Notes: generated by a model not told the origin, from the sequence alone. 34,627 bases of DNA from Acidimicrobiia bacterium (GCA_016649895.1 JAENWR010000029.1:1-34627), one strand, 5' to 3'; shown: positions 16,742-25,124, counted from the first letter of the stretch. Numbers and translations are program-made.

Positions 16742-16832
16742 GGCCCCGGGCACACCAGCCCGACCCGCAAACGCAGCAGCGCTTCCGCCTCCCGGCGCGA
16801 CCCGGACCTCCCCCGTCACGCCTCGACCCGAA

Positions 16833-16850
16833 ATGAGCGACCCGAAATGA
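16833..16850 (+). other. Five-codon leader ORF overlapping the MMPL start
   Basis: ATG AGC GAC CCG AAA TGA encodes MSDPK, and its stop overlaps the MMPL ATG at 16847 (ATGA). It results from a 14-base tandem duplication (CGACCCGAAATGA plus one base, at 16824-16837 and 16838-16851) that doubles the start region. It could couple translation of MMPL to ribosomes ending the leader, or be a neutral duplication with the first ATG as a decoy. Neither copy has an obvious Shine-Dalgarno sequence. Confidence 0.4.
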
Positions 16851-19018
16851 CCCTCCTCGAGGATCCCGCCAGCCACGACACCACTGCCGACACCTCCGCC
16901 AGCAAGGAGGGCCTGCTTGCCCGAACCGGCCGGGCCGCCGGCCGTCGCCCCCGCCGGGTCCTCGCCCTGTGGGCGATCGTCATCGTCGCGTCGGCACCGC
17001 TCGCCGTCACGCTGACGGGCGCGCTGTCCGGCGCCGGGTGGGAGGCCCAGGGCTCGACCGCCCAAGAGGTCCGCGACGAGCTCCGCACGGACTTCCCACA
17101 GCTCGGCGCCGAAGCGGCCATCGTCGCCTACCGCCAAGACACCCCGATCGCTGACGACCCGGCCGGGCTCACCGCCCTCGTCGCGGGACTGCAGGGCAGC
17201 GCCGGCACCACCACCGTCGTCGACCCACTGACCGCCCCCACCGAGGCCGGTCTGCTCAGCCCCGACGGCCAGGCCGCCCTCATCCCGGTCGGCCTCGAGT
17301 CGACGACCGACGCCGACCTCCCCGAGTCCGCCGGAGAAGTGATGGCCACGGTCGCCGGCATCGAGCTGCCGGCGGGAGCCGAGGCCGACACCACGGGCGA
17401 ATGGGCGGTGTGGCACGACTTCAACACCCTCAACGAGGAGGCTCTGCACCGAGCCGAGCTCCTCTCGGGTCTCCCCACGATCATCCTGCTGTTCGTCGCG
17501 TTCGGCTCCGCCATCGCCGCCGGGCTCCCGCTGCTCCTGGCCGTCGCCGGGATCGCGGTCGGGTTCGCCGCCCTGCATCTCGGCACGTCGGCCACGCCGC
17601 TGTCGGTGTGGTCGATGAACTTCTCGATGATGATCGGCCTCGCCGTCGGCATCGACTACAGCCTCTTCATCGTCTCCCGCTACCGGGAGGAACGCGAGGA
17701 CGGCAAGGACCCCCTCGACGCGATCGCCGGGACCCTGGCCACCGCCGGCAAGGCCGTGTTCCTCTCCGCCCTCACCGTCGTCCTGTCCCTGGCCGCGATC
17801 TTCCTGGTCCCCGTCATGGTCTTCCGGTCGATGGCCGTCGGCATGATCCTCTCGGTCGTCGCCACCGCGGCCGCGTCGCTCACGCTGCTGCCGGCGATCC
17901 TGGTGGCGCTCGGCGACCGGGTCCTCGTCGCCAAGGGTGACGACGACCCCGACCGCGCCGCCGAAGGGCGATGGGCCCGGTGGACCGCCGCCGCCATGCG
18001 CCGTCCAGGTCTCACCCTCGCCGCCGGTCTCGGGGTGCTCCTGCTCCTCGCCGTCCCGGCGCTCGGGATGCGTCTCGGCATGCCGGGCGCCGGGGTGGTC
18101 GACCGTGGTGAGCAGAGCCGGGACGGCTACGACGCCGTCGTCGACTCGTTCGGCCCCGGTGCCCCTGCCCCGCTGTTCGTCACCGTCCCCGCCGCCGACG
18201 CCACCGCCGTGGTGGAGATCGCCGCGGCTGACCGCGGGGTCGTCGCAGCCGACGTGGTCGCCGAACCTGCCGCGTCGGGTCGCACCGTCGTGCGCATCAC
18301 CCCGGCCACCACGGTCGACGACGAAGCCACCTCCCAGCTCGTCGGCCGGCTCCGCGGGCAGCTCGACGCCGCCGTCCCGGAGGCCGCGCTCGGCGGGCCG
18401 GGAGCCCAGAACCACGACCTCACCGCCGCCCTCACGGGGACCGCCCCCTTGGCCATCGGCGCCATCATGCTGGTGGCCTTCGTGCTGCTGCTGGTGGTGT
18501 TCCGCAGCCTGTTGATCGCGGTCACCTCGATCCTCTTCAACCTCGTGGGCGTCGCCGCCAGCTTCGGGTTTGCGACCCTCGTGTTCCAGTACGGCCACGG
18601 TGCCTCGCTACTGGGCATCGAGCACCAGGGCTTCGTCGACGCCTGGGCGCCGCTGTTCTTCTTCGCCCTGCTGTTCGGCCTGTCGATGGACTACCAGCTG
18701 TTCCTGCTCGCCGCCATCAAGGAACGGCGCGACGCCACCGGCGACGCCCGCCTCGCCGTCCGCGAGGGAATCGCCCGAACCGGCCGGCCCATCACCAACG
18801 CCGCTCTCATCATGATCGTGGTCTTCATCGCCTTCGGGGTGACCGGCCCCATCCCTCCCACCGAGCTCGGCGTCACGCTCGCCCTCGCGGTCTTCCTCGA
18901 CGCCACCGTCATTCGGATGATGCTCGTCCCGTCGCTCCTCGGGATGCTCGGCGAGAAGGCCTGGTACCTGCCCGGCTGGCTCGATCGGCGCCTCCCGCAC
19001 ATCTCCTTCTCCCACTGA
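16847..19018 (+). CDS. MMPL/RND-type membrane transporter
   Basis: The 723-residue product has the two-fold MMPL architecture: TM1 near residues 37-59, an extracytoplasmic loop of about 130 residues, a bundle of helices about 203-345 including GLAVGIDYSLFIVSRYREE, TM7 near 385-405, a second loop, then helices about 530-700 including GLSMDYQLFLLAAIKERRD. The Asp in each GxxxDY motif is the proton-relay position of the family. Actinobacterial MMPL proteins export lipids or small hydrophobic molecules. Here it lies 105 bases after the CstR-like repressor and 17 before the persulfide dioxygenase, so its substrate may be a sulfur compound or persulfidated lipid; this is inference. Membership in the regulon is likely, as no other promoter is evident. 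Confidence 0.93.
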   Translation: MTLLEDPASHDTTADTSASKEGLLARTGRAAGRRPRRVLALWAIVIVASAPLAVTLTGALSGAGWEAQGSTAQEVRDELRTDFPQLGAEAAIVAYRQDTPIADDPAGLTALVAGLQGSAGTTTVVDPLTAPTEAGLLSPDGQAALIPVGLESTTDADLPESAGEVMATVAGIELPAGAEADTTGEWAVWHDFNTLNEEALHRAELLSGLPTIILLFVAFGSAIAAGLPLLLAVAGIAVGFAALHLGTSATPLSVWSMNFSMMIGLAVGIDYSLFIVSRYREEREDGKDPLDAIAGTLATAGKAVFLSALTVVLSLAAIFLVPVMVFRSMAVGMILSVVATAAASLTLLPAILVALGDRVLVAKGDDDPDRAAEGRWARWTAAAMRRPGLTLAAGLGVLLLLAVPALGMRLGMPGAGVVDRGEQSRDGYDAVVDSFGPGAPAPLFVTVPAADATAVVEIAAADRGVVAADVVAEPAASGRTVVRITPATTVDDEATSQLVGRLRGQLDAAVPEAALGGPGAQNHDLTAALTGTAPLAIGAIMLVAFVLLLVVFRSLLIAVTSILFNLVGVAASFGFATLVFQYGHGASLLGIEHQGFVDAWAPLFFFALLFGLSMDYQLFLLAAIKERRDATGDARLAVREGIARTGRPITNAALIMIVVFIAFGVTGPIPPTELGVTLALAVFLDATVIRMMLVPSLLGMLGEKAWYLPGWLDRRLPHISFSH

Positions 19019-19035
19019 ACCGAAAGAAGCCGACC

Positions 19036-20439
19036 ATGCCGTCATCCCTGTTCTTCCGCCAGTACGACCTCGCCTGCCTCTCGCTCTACAGCTATCTGAT
19101 CGGTGACACCAGCACCGGCCGGGCCGTCGTCGTCGATCCGCAGCGCGACATCAGCGACTACGTCGCCGACGCCGCGGCCAACGGGCTGCACATCGAGCGG
19201 GTCCTCGAGACCCACTTCCACGCCGACTTCCTCTCCGGGCACCTCGAGCTCGCCCAGGCCACTGGCGCCGCCATCTCCTACGGCGACGTGGCCACCCCCG
19301 ACTTCCCGATCGAACCGCTCGCCCATGGCCAGCGCCTTTCCCTCGGTGAGGTCACCCTCGAGATCCGCCACACGCCCGGTCACACCCCTGAGAGCATCTC
19401 CATCGTCGTGTACCCGGCCCCGGACGCTGAGCCGTGGGCTGTCCTCACCGGCGATGCGCTGTTCATCGGCGACGTCGGCCGGCCCGACCTGCTCACCTCC
19501 GTCGGCCGCAGCGCCGACAGCCTCGCCCGTGACCTCTATCACTCGCTCCACGAGCAGCTCTTGACCCTGCCCGACACGACCCTCGTGTACCCGGCTCACG
19601 GGGCCGGCTCGGCCTGCGGCAAGAACCTGTCCACGGCCGCGTCGTCCACCATCGGCGAGCAACGCGACACCAACTACGCCCTCGCCCCCATGAGCGTCGA
19701 CCAGTTCGTCGAGGCCGTGACCGAGGGACAGGGCGTCGCCCCGCTGTACTTCGCGTTCGCCGCCGACGCCAACAAGCGCCAGCGGGACCTCCTTGACGAC
19801 CACGAAGCCCCGACCACGCTCACCATCGACGACGCCCTCGACCTCGGTCGAGCTGGGGCCGTGCTTCTCGACACCCGAGCCCCCGAGTCCTTCGCTTCCG
19901 GGCACCTCCGCGGGTCGATCAACGTCGGCCTCGACGGCCGCTTCGCCGAGTACGCCGGCGACATCGTCCGCCCCGGCCAACAGATCGTGCTCCTCGGCGA
20001 CACCGGCCGCGGCACCGAAGCCAAGGTCCGTCTCGCCCGCATCGGTTTCGACGCCGTCGCCGGCGAGGTCCCCGCCATCGAGAACGTCCTCGCCGCCCGG
20101 CCCGATCTCGCCACCGCGGCCCGGCGGCTCCCCGCCGCCGACGTGGCCGCGTGGCTGGCCGAGGAGCCCGACCTCCAGGTCGTCGACGTTCGCCACGCAG
20201 GGGAGACCATGGTCGGCGGGACCATCCCTGGCGCCCGGAACCTCCCGTTGCCCCAGCTCCTCGACCACCTCGACGAGCTCGACCCCACCCGACCGACGGT
20301 CGTGTACTGCGCCGGTGGGTACCGGTCCTCGGTGGCTGCGTCCGCCCTCGTCGCCCACGGGTTCACCCACGTCGCCGACCTCATCGGCGGCTACGGCGCC
20401 TGGCTCACCCACACCACCACCCACCTCCAGGAGGCCTGA
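19036..20439 (+). CDS. cstB: CstB-like persulfide dioxygenase-rhodanese fusion
   Basis: The enzyme would oxidise low-molecular-weight persulfides to sulfite and transfer sulfane sulfur to make thiosulfate in the cytoplasm. The N-terminal metallo-beta-lactamase/ETHE1 domain (about 1-240) has THFHADFLSGH (59-69), HTPGH (112-116), TGDALFIGD (138-146) and YPAHGAG. Iron ligands by analogy with ETHE1 are His60, His116 and Asp140. A first rhodanese domain (about 262-350) lacks the active-site Cys (VLLGDTGRG). A second (about 365-460) has VVYCAGGYRSS with Cys425. This three-part layout and the 467-residue length match S. aureus CstB (444 residues). Its neighbours, a CstR-like repressor, rhodanese and TauE, complete the cst pattern. 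Confidence 0.93.
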   Translation: MPSSLFFRQYDLACLSLYSYLIGDTSTGRAVVVDPQRDISDYVADAAANGLHIERVLETHFHADFLSGHLELAQATGAAISYGDVATPDFPIEPLAHGQRLSLGEVTLEIRHTPGHTPESISIVVYPAPDAEPWAVLTGDALFIGDVGRPDLLTSVGRSADSLARDLYHSLHEQLLTLPDTTLVYPAHGAGSACGKNLSTAASSTIGEQRDTNYALAPMSVDQFVEAVTEGQGVAPLYFAFAADANKRQRDLLDDHEAPTTLTIDDALDLGRAGAVLLDTRAPESFASGHLRGSINVGLDGRFAEYAGDIVRPGQQIVLLGDTGRGTEAKVRLARIGFDAVAGEVPAIENVLAARPDLATAARRLPAADVAAWLAEEPDLQVVDVRHAGETMVGGTIPGARNLPLPQLLDHLDELDPTRPTVVYCAGGYRSSVAASALVAHGFTHVADLIGGYGAWLTHTTTHLQEA

Positions 20440-20441
20440 CC

Positions 20442-20780
20442 GTGTTCGGACGTACCACCCTGCCCGAGACCACCCCTGCCGATGCCCATGCCCGCGCCGA
20501 GGGCGACGTGCTCCTCGACGTCCGCGAGATCGACGAGTGGGCCGCCGGGCACGCCCCCGGGGCCACCCACGTCCCGCTGTCCCGACTCACGCCCGACGTG
20601 GTCCCCTCGGGAACCACCGTCCTGTGCGTGTGCCGCTCCGGTGGCCGCTCAGGCAAGGCCACCGAAGCGCTCCGCGAGGTCGGGATCGACGCCGTCAACG
20701 TCGCTGGCGGGATGAACACCTGGGCCGCTGCCGGTCTCCCGGTCGTCCGAGCTGACGGCCAGCCCGGCACCGTGATCTGA
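20442..20780 (+). CDS. Single-domain rhodanese (sulfurtransferase)
   Basis: The 112-residue sulfurtransferase has the rhodanese N-terminal signature LLDVREIDEWAAGHAPGATHVP and the active-site loop CRSGGRSGKA, with the persulfide-forming Cys near residue 66, then a normal NVAGGMNTWAAAGLPV end. The GTG at 20442 begins 2 bases after the CstB stop. It probably accepts sulfane sulfur from CstB or a thiol persulfide, comparable in role to CstA or its rhodanese domain. No DsrE or TusA domain is fused. Confidence 0.93.
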   Translation: MFGRTTLPETTPADAHARAEGDVLLDVREIDEWAAGHAPGATHVPLSRLTPDVVPSGTTVLCVCRSGGRSGKATEALREVGIDAVNVAGGMNTWAAAGLPVVRADGQPGTVI

Positions 20781-20792
20781 GCATCGAGCCCC

Positions 20793-21611
20793 GTGCGCGC
20801 CCTGCTGGCGTCCCCCCTTGGGTTCCTGATCGGACTCTCCCTCGGCGCTCTCGGTGGCGGCGGATCGATCCTCGCCGTCCCCGTCCTCGTCTACGCCGCC
20901 GGCCAGGACCCCAAGGCCGCCACCGCCACCAGCCTCCTCCTCGTCGGCTCCGCAGCCCTGGTCGGGATGGGCACCCACTGGCGGGCCGGCCGCGTCCGCG
21001 TCGGCACCGGGATCGCCTTCGGCCTCACCGGCATCGCCGGGTCCCTCGCCGGCTCCGCCCTCAACCACCGCCTCGACCCCGACATGCTGCTCCTCGGCTT
21101 CGCCGGGCTCGTCGTCGTCGCGGCATGGCGCATCCTCACCGGCTGTCCGACCTGCACCAACATCGGCGAGACCCGCGAGCTCCACGACAGTCCCGGCACC
21201 ACTCTGACCCTGACCCGCCGAGGCATCGACACCCGGACCGTACTCATCGTGCTCGTTGCCGGGACCGCCGTCGGGTTCCTCACCGGCCTCTTCGGCGTCG
21301 GTGGCGGGTTCGTCATCGTCCCGGCCCTCGCCCTCGGACTCAAGCTCCCGATGCCCCAGGCCATCGGCACCTCCCTGCTGGTGATCGCCATCAACTCCGC
21401 TGTCGCCCTCACCACCCGTCTCGCCACCACCACCATCGACTGGCACATCACCCTTCCATTCACCGTCGCGGCCATCGCCGGGGTCCTCTCCGGCGGCAAG
21501 GTCGCCGACCGCCTCGACCCCGAACGCAGCCTCCGATGGTTCGCCGGCCTGCTCGTCGCGGTCGCCGCCTACACGGCGATCCGCGCGGGAACCGCGCTCG
21601 CCGCCCCGTGA
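20793..21611 (+). CDS. TauE/SafE family sulfite exporter
   Basis: The 272-residue membrane protein has the internal duplication of the TauE/SafE family: LGALGGGGSILAVPVLVYAAGQDPKAATATSLLLVG in the first half (split here as two motifs around GGGGS and ATATS) and GLFGVGGGFVIVP with AIGTSLLVIAINS in the second. About eight hydrophobic helices are evident. Family members export sulfite, sulfoacetate or related anions, so it would remove the sulfite made by CstB. A CPTC motif (residues about 115-118) lies in the loop between the two halves, which is unusual. The GTG start lies 12 bases after the rhodanese stop, and the stop overlaps the next start as GTGA. Confidence 0.92.
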   Translation: MRALLASPLGFLIGLSLGALGGGGSILAVPVLVYAAGQDPKAATATSLLLVGSAALVGMGTHWRAGRVRVGTGIAFGLTGIAGSLAGSALNHRLDPDMLLLGFAGLVVVAAWRILTGCPTCTNIGETRELHDSPGTTLTLTRRGIDTRTVLIVLVAGTAVGFLTGLFGVGGGFVIVPALALGLKLPMPQAIGTSLLVIAINSAVALTTRLATTTIDWHITLPFTVAAIAGVLSGGKVADRLDPERSLRWFAGLLVAVAAYTAIRAGTALAAP

Positions 21612-22102
21612 CCGACCGCCGCCGCGGCTGGCTGCTCGTAGGCGCCCAGTTCGCGCTCCTCGCCCTCCTGGTCCTCGCCCCCACCGGCACGGCCTGGACC
21701 GTGCCCGACGGCGTGCGGCTTCTCGGCACGATCGGACGCGTCGCGGGGGTCGCCCTGATCGTCTTCGGTGGCATCCGTCTCGGCGTGGCCGCCAGCGTGC
21801 ACCCCGCCCCGACCACCCGTGCGGTGCTCCGCACCGACGACGCCTACCGCCATATCCGCCACCCCATCTACACCGGCGTCCTCGTGGTCGGCGCCGCCAT
21901 CGCGCTCACGGTGCAGGCACGGCTCGCTGGCATGACCCGGCTGGGTCGCCGAGACCCCGTCGGTCGCGCATCGGTCGCTCGGCGCGCAAGGCAGTGCTGT
22001 CGCGGCGGCACCTCGACGGCGTTGCCAGCCCGAGAGTCATGGCAGCGAAGAGAGCCACGGCCAACGCGACGGCGATGCGTGCGGCGCTACCAGGTCCCAT
22101 GA
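21608..22102 (+). pseudogene. Isoprenylcysteine carboxyl methyltransferase-like membrane protein, 3'-truncated
   Basis: A GTG overlapping the TauE stop (GTGA) begins a membrane protein with two hydrophobic helices (LLVGAQFALLALLVLAP and GVALIVFGGIRLGVAA) and the YRHIRHPIYTGVLVVGAAIAL motif. RHPxYxG is the SAM-binding signature of the ICMT/PEMT-like methyltransferase family. After about 21925 the sequence turns into Arg-rich, non-family codons and stops at 22102, so the catalytic C-terminus is lost. The break marks the right edge of the intact sulfur block. A role in persulfide stress is unknown. Confidence 0.75.
21906..22100 (-). CDS. Small ORF with signal-peptide-like N-terminus
   Basis: The 64-residue frame begins with ATG 6 bases after the stop of the 41-residue HTH ORF. 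MGPGSAARIAVALAVALF is a basic start followed by a hydrophobic core that extends to GLATPSRC, resembling a secretion signal or membrane anchor. The rest is Arg-rich and not protein-like, suggesting truncation or a frame change near 22015. No family was recognised; it may be a remnant. Confidence 0.3.
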   Translation of the reverse strand: MGPGSAARIAVALAVALFAAMTLGLATPSRCRRDSTALRAERPMRDRRGLGDPAGSCQRAVPAP

Positions 22103-22105
22103 CCT

Positions 22106-22231
22106 CTAGCAGACCCTCTGGGCGGGCAGCCGCCTGTCGCTAGCCGTCCGCGTCACGGTCTTCGCCGTGATGTCCAGCGTTCGCGCGACGTCGTCGTTCA
22201 GCACTTCCTCCGTTTCGATATCCCAGGTCAC
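22106..22231 (-). CDS. Short BldC/excisionase-like HTH ORF
   Basis: The 41-residue frame starts at a GTG with AGAGGTG about 5 bases upstream. DDVARTLDITAKTVTRTAS, then RRLPAQRV, follows the helix-turn-helix pattern of the HTH_17 (MerR-like, BldC/Xis) group: V-A-x-x-L-x-V/I-T-x-K-T-V-x-R, then G/R-L-P-A-x-R-V. The usual Trp after TVxR and the C-terminal DEV..W segment are missing, so it is either a truncated gene or a minimal one. A LexA-type box lies about 76 bases upstream. Confidence 0.45.
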   Translation of the reverse strand: MTWDIETEEVLNDDVARTLDITAKTVTRTASDRRLPAQRVC

Positions 22232-22306
22232 GCTGCACCTCTTGTCCGCACCGTCGCGACAACGCACAATAGGCGACCCCGCCGCGCTACTCTGGGACCA
22301 CCGTAT

Positions 22307-22320
22307 CGAACATACGTTTC
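22307..22320. promoter_or_regulatory. LexA (SOS) box
   Basis: CGAACATACGTTTC fits the Gram-positive/actinobacterial LexA consensus CGAAC-RNRY-GTTYC at every position. It could govern the minus-strand HTH ORF whose GTG is at 22231. On the plus side there is no gene before 22512, and nothing else was recognised between 22232 and 22512. By itself a 14-base match can occur by chance. Confidence 0.55.
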
Positions 22321-22512
22321 CCCGGCGAGCGCGCCGTCCTTGCTCAAGGGACATATCAGCACAGACGGCTGGCGGGTGATCGCTCGTCCCGCCGTGGATC
22401 GCTGCCCACAACTGCGAAGCATCCGCGCCACGGACGACCAGCGGGGTGCTCGCAAGACGGTTCCGCCATGCCGAACAGGTACCTTCGGCAGCTCGCATCC
22501 GTCCCGGCACCG

Positions 22513-23490
22513 TCACAGCCCGACTTCCGGCGCGTCGACTCTGTACCGGTGCTCGATGGCGTCGAGACGGGCCGCCATCCTCGCCGCCGCTAGGTCTGAC
22601 GCGACGCTGCCGGGAAGCGCCGGCAGCGATCGTGCGGCCGGTGTCGACGGTCTCGGGCTCAGCAGGGTCGCGGGAGTCGGCGCTTGCTGGTCCGGCGGTG
22701 GCTCGGTGGTGGCAGCCAACTGTTCGTCGATCTCCTGCTGTCGCCGTCGTCGGCCGGCAAGTTCCTCGCCGCGGTCCCTGGTTGGCCGATGCGGGCGTCT
22801 GCCCTACTGGCCTCGGAGCGCGCCGCCTCTGCGTCTGCCTTCGTGGCCGCGAGGGTCTCGGGGAGGCGTTGGAGGTGCCGCTCGAGGCGGCCGACGATCA
22901 TCGTCGGGTCGGCGGCTCGCCATTCGTGGGCGGCGTAGGTCAACTCCACCTGCGCATCCGGGATCGTCATGCGGACTTCGTCCTCGACGGTGGTGATGGC
23001 TTGCGCGTGAACGTCGAGTCCTCCGAGCGTTCCGACCTTGACCGACGGCCCGTTGGTCTCGGGCGGGCTGGCTTCGAGTCGATCGCTGAGGAGTTGCTGG
23101 AGGTGGAGTCCGGCGTCGGCCCGCTTGGTATGGGTTCGTCCATCGACCTTCATGGCGAAACGGTCGCCGCGGGTGTCGACGAGCCGGCCAATGGCTTCCG
23201 TGAGGGTGGCCGCTCGCTGCTCCGCCCCCTCGGCTCGCGAGGTCGCTGTCTCGAAGGTGCGGCGGAGGCGGTGCTGGTCGTCGTGGTGGGCGCGTTCCAG
23301 GCGAGTGAGCCGAGCGACGTCGGCGTCCACGGCGGCTTTCTCCAGTATGAGGGGATCACCGGTAGCGAGGGCCTTGACCTCGGCGAAGGAGAGAGCTTGG
23401 TCGCCGATGTCGTCGACGTCGCGGTCGGGAAGGTCGCCGCGGGTGACCTGGGCGATGAACCCGGCCTTCCGTTCGAGGGTCTGCCTTCTC
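22513..23490 (-). pseudogene. 3' end of a large mobile-element helicase (SNF2/DEAD type)
   Basis: This is the C-terminal region of the very large helicases found on actinobacterial plasmids and ICEs. QTLERKAGFIAQVTRGDL, DIGDQALSFAEVKALATGDP and ILEKAAVDADVARLTRLERA are the hallmarks of the segment after helicase motif VI, followed by a coiled-coil-rich region. Everything N-terminal, including the helicase motifs, is missing; homology stops abruptly at about 23485, just before QTLERK. A one-base indel near 22790 shifts the frame: after it the correct C-terminus (EELAGRRRQQEIDEQLAATTE) is read in another frame and stops at 22513. Non-functional. Confidence 0.75.
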
Positions 23491-23505
23491 CGTACTTGGC
23501 GCGAA
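23471..23505. repeat. Copy 1 of an imperfect direct repeat
   Basis: GTTCGAGGGTCTGCCTTCTC begins a block of about 30 bases that recurs as GTTCGAGTGTCTGCCTCCTC at 25125-25154, with further similarity through a GTCAAG word. It covers the break in the helicase remnant. It may mark a recombination or integration joint. Confidence 0.45.
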
Positions 23506-23565
23506 GTCAAGGAGCGCGCCGCGGGAGTCGTTGTGATCGACGGCGCGTTTCGTGCTGGGGTGCGG

Positions 23566-24540
23566 TCAGCCGCGCCGGGCGCGGGAGCGGCGCGACAGGG
23601 TCTTCGCGCCGGTGGTCGCTTTGTTGGCTTGGTAGTCGAGTGCGTAGGAGTGCAGTTCGTCGGCGAGGCCGGTGAGGGTGTGCTTGATCTGGTTGATCTC
23701 GTCGGGACGGGCGGTCTGGAACCAGGCTCGTTCGTGGTCGAGGTCGACGGCGTAGTCCTCCCAGACGTGCATTTCGCAGAGGTCTTGCCAGTAGTGCTGC
23801 GGGGTCATGCCGGTGAAACGCCAGTCGATCGTGAGGTACTCGAGCCACATCTCGGTGCGCAGGTTGCCGAGGTGGGCGCTGCTGTCGTCGGCGATGTCGG
23901 CGAACTCGTCCGCGGCGGTGTAGAACGCCCGGTAGAGCGCGAGGCGCTCGGCGACGCTGCGGCGGGGCCCGTCGAGAGTTTCGAGTCGGTCTGCCAGCAC
24001 GTGGGTGGCGCGGTAGGTCTGGTGTTCGGTGGCCCAGCCTCGGCGGTCGACGGTAGGGCGGAACTTGTCGTAGAACACGGTCGGGTCCGACGGGAAGGTC
24101 GCCCAGTGCCCGAAGCGAGCGCGCCGCCGGAACCGGTCGGCGGGTAGGTCGAGCATGGCGGGGGTTCGGGCGTAGGCGCCGGTCGGGACCGAGCTTTTGA
24201 ACTTGGCCCGGGAGCGGGACCCGATCTTGCGGTCAGCGATCACGGCCGGGCCGGCCAGATCAGCGGGGTCGAGGTCGACGGCTTGGAGTCGCTGGTCCAA
24301 GTCGAGCAGGTGGCTGAGACGTGCGTCGTCGCTGTCGCGGCTCGTCATGGGTTGGGGGTCTCGGATCCGGGCGGTGATCTCGGCGGCGAGGGGCGTGAGG
24401 TCGCCGCCGTGGTTCCGGACGGCGATGACGCAGCACCACAGGTCCCACCACGACCAGTCCTGGCCCGCGACGGTGGCCCACCGCTCAGGCCCGTAGACCC
24501 GGGTCGGTTCATCGTCGTTGGGGTCGTTCGCTCGGGTCAT
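23566..24540 (-). CDS. Conserved protein of unknown function
   Basis: I do not recognise a domain in this 324-residue protein. It begins MTRANDPNDDEPTRVYGPER and contains a Trp-rich stretch (DWSWWDLWCCVIAVRNHGG), a basic middle (RRRARFGHWATFP) and helical C-terminal parts (ERLALYRAFYTAADEFADIAD, MWLEYLTIDWRFTGMTPQHYW) before a basic tail. Composition and codon usage are those of a real soluble protein. The ATG overlaps the stop of the upstream gene (ATGA), so the two are coupled. The position upstream of a mobile-element helicase remnant suggests element cargo. Confidence 0.75.
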   Translation of the reverse strand: MTRANDPNDDEPTRVYGPERWATVAGQDWSWWDLWCCVIAVRNHGGDLTPLAAEITARIRDPQPMTSRDSDDARLSHLLDLDQRLQAVDLDPADLAGPAVIADRKIGSRSRAKFKSSVPTGAYARTPAMLDLPADRFRRRARFGHWATFPSDPTVFYDKFRPTVDRRGWATEHQTYRATHVLADRLETLDGPRRSVAERLALYRAFYTAADEFADIADDSSAHLGNLRTEMWLEYLTIDWRFTGMTPQHYWQDLCEMHVWEDYAVDLDHERAWFQTARPDEINQIKHTLTGLADELHSYALDYQANKATTGAKTLSRRSRARRG

Positions 24541-24953
24541 GGGAGGTAGAGGTTGGCGGCCAGGTCGAAGCCGTCGACCGCTGGGCCGAAGAATTCGCCA
24601 TCGCCGAACACGGCCGGGTCATAGCGTTCCTGGGCGTAGCTGTAGATGGCGAACGACCACCGGTCCCGATCAAAGTACCGGAGCCGGCACAACGCCATGC
24701 CGTGGTCACGCACCGGTTCGGGTGCGCTCGCCGCGAGGCTGGACGAATCGTCGTTGGTGGGTTGCTCGACCGGTTCGAGGTAGGCGTCCACGTAGCAGAA
24801 CTGGGCTCGGAACCGGACGTCGATCCCGCGGTAGCGGCCAACGAAATGCGCTTCGGCGTGACCGAGGATCGCGGCCCGAGTCGTTTGTCGAACGATTTCG
24901 GGCACCGGTCGACCCCCGCTGTGTGGGTTGAAGGTCCACATCCGCTGGGCCAC
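24537..24953 (-). CDS. Conserved hypothetical protein linked to mobile elements
   Basis: The 138-residue product has an AHFVGRYRGIDVRFRAQFCYVDAYLEP stretch (FVGRYRG and QFCYVDAYL cores), an Asp/Ser-rich loop, then LCRLRYFDRDRWSFAIYSYAQERYDPAVF and FFGPAVDGFDLAANLYL. This arrangement (GRYRG, QFCYV, LRY...W.F.IY) is that of a small uncharacterised family I associate with actinobacterial plasmids and integrative elements; that association is from memory. The GTG at 24953 has AGGAG 7 bases upstream, a good match. It is coupled to the 324-residue gene. Confidence 0.75.
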   Translation of the reverse strand: MAQRMWTFNPHSGGRPVPEIVRQTTRAAILGHAEAHFVGRYRGIDVRFRAQFCYVDAYLEPVEQPTNDDSSSLAASAPEPVRDHGMALCRLRYFDRDRWSFAIYSYAQERYDPAVFGDGEFFGPAVDGFDLAANLYLP

Positions 24954-25124
24954 TTCTGCTCCTGTCGTTGACCAGCACCGGGCTGATCGCGGCGGTGACC
25001 GAGACGCTATCGACCCCGGCGACCGGCTTGGAGTTCGGGCTGCGTCGCCGGTCGGTGCGAGAGCACAGGCCGTCTGGCCGGCGCCGCAGCCGCTCGTTCT
25101 CCGCCGTCAACCTGTGTTCGCCGC

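Noticed and set aside
16682-18598. A 638-codon minus-strand frame opposite the MMPL gene
   Set aside because: It is very Asp/Glu/Gly/Arg-rich with no domain; it is the complement of a membrane protein frame.
19042-20424. A 460-codon minus-strand frame opposite the CstB-like gene
   Set aside because: It is a Gly/Glu/Val-rich shadow; the plus strand has full metallo-beta-lactamase and rhodanese motifs.
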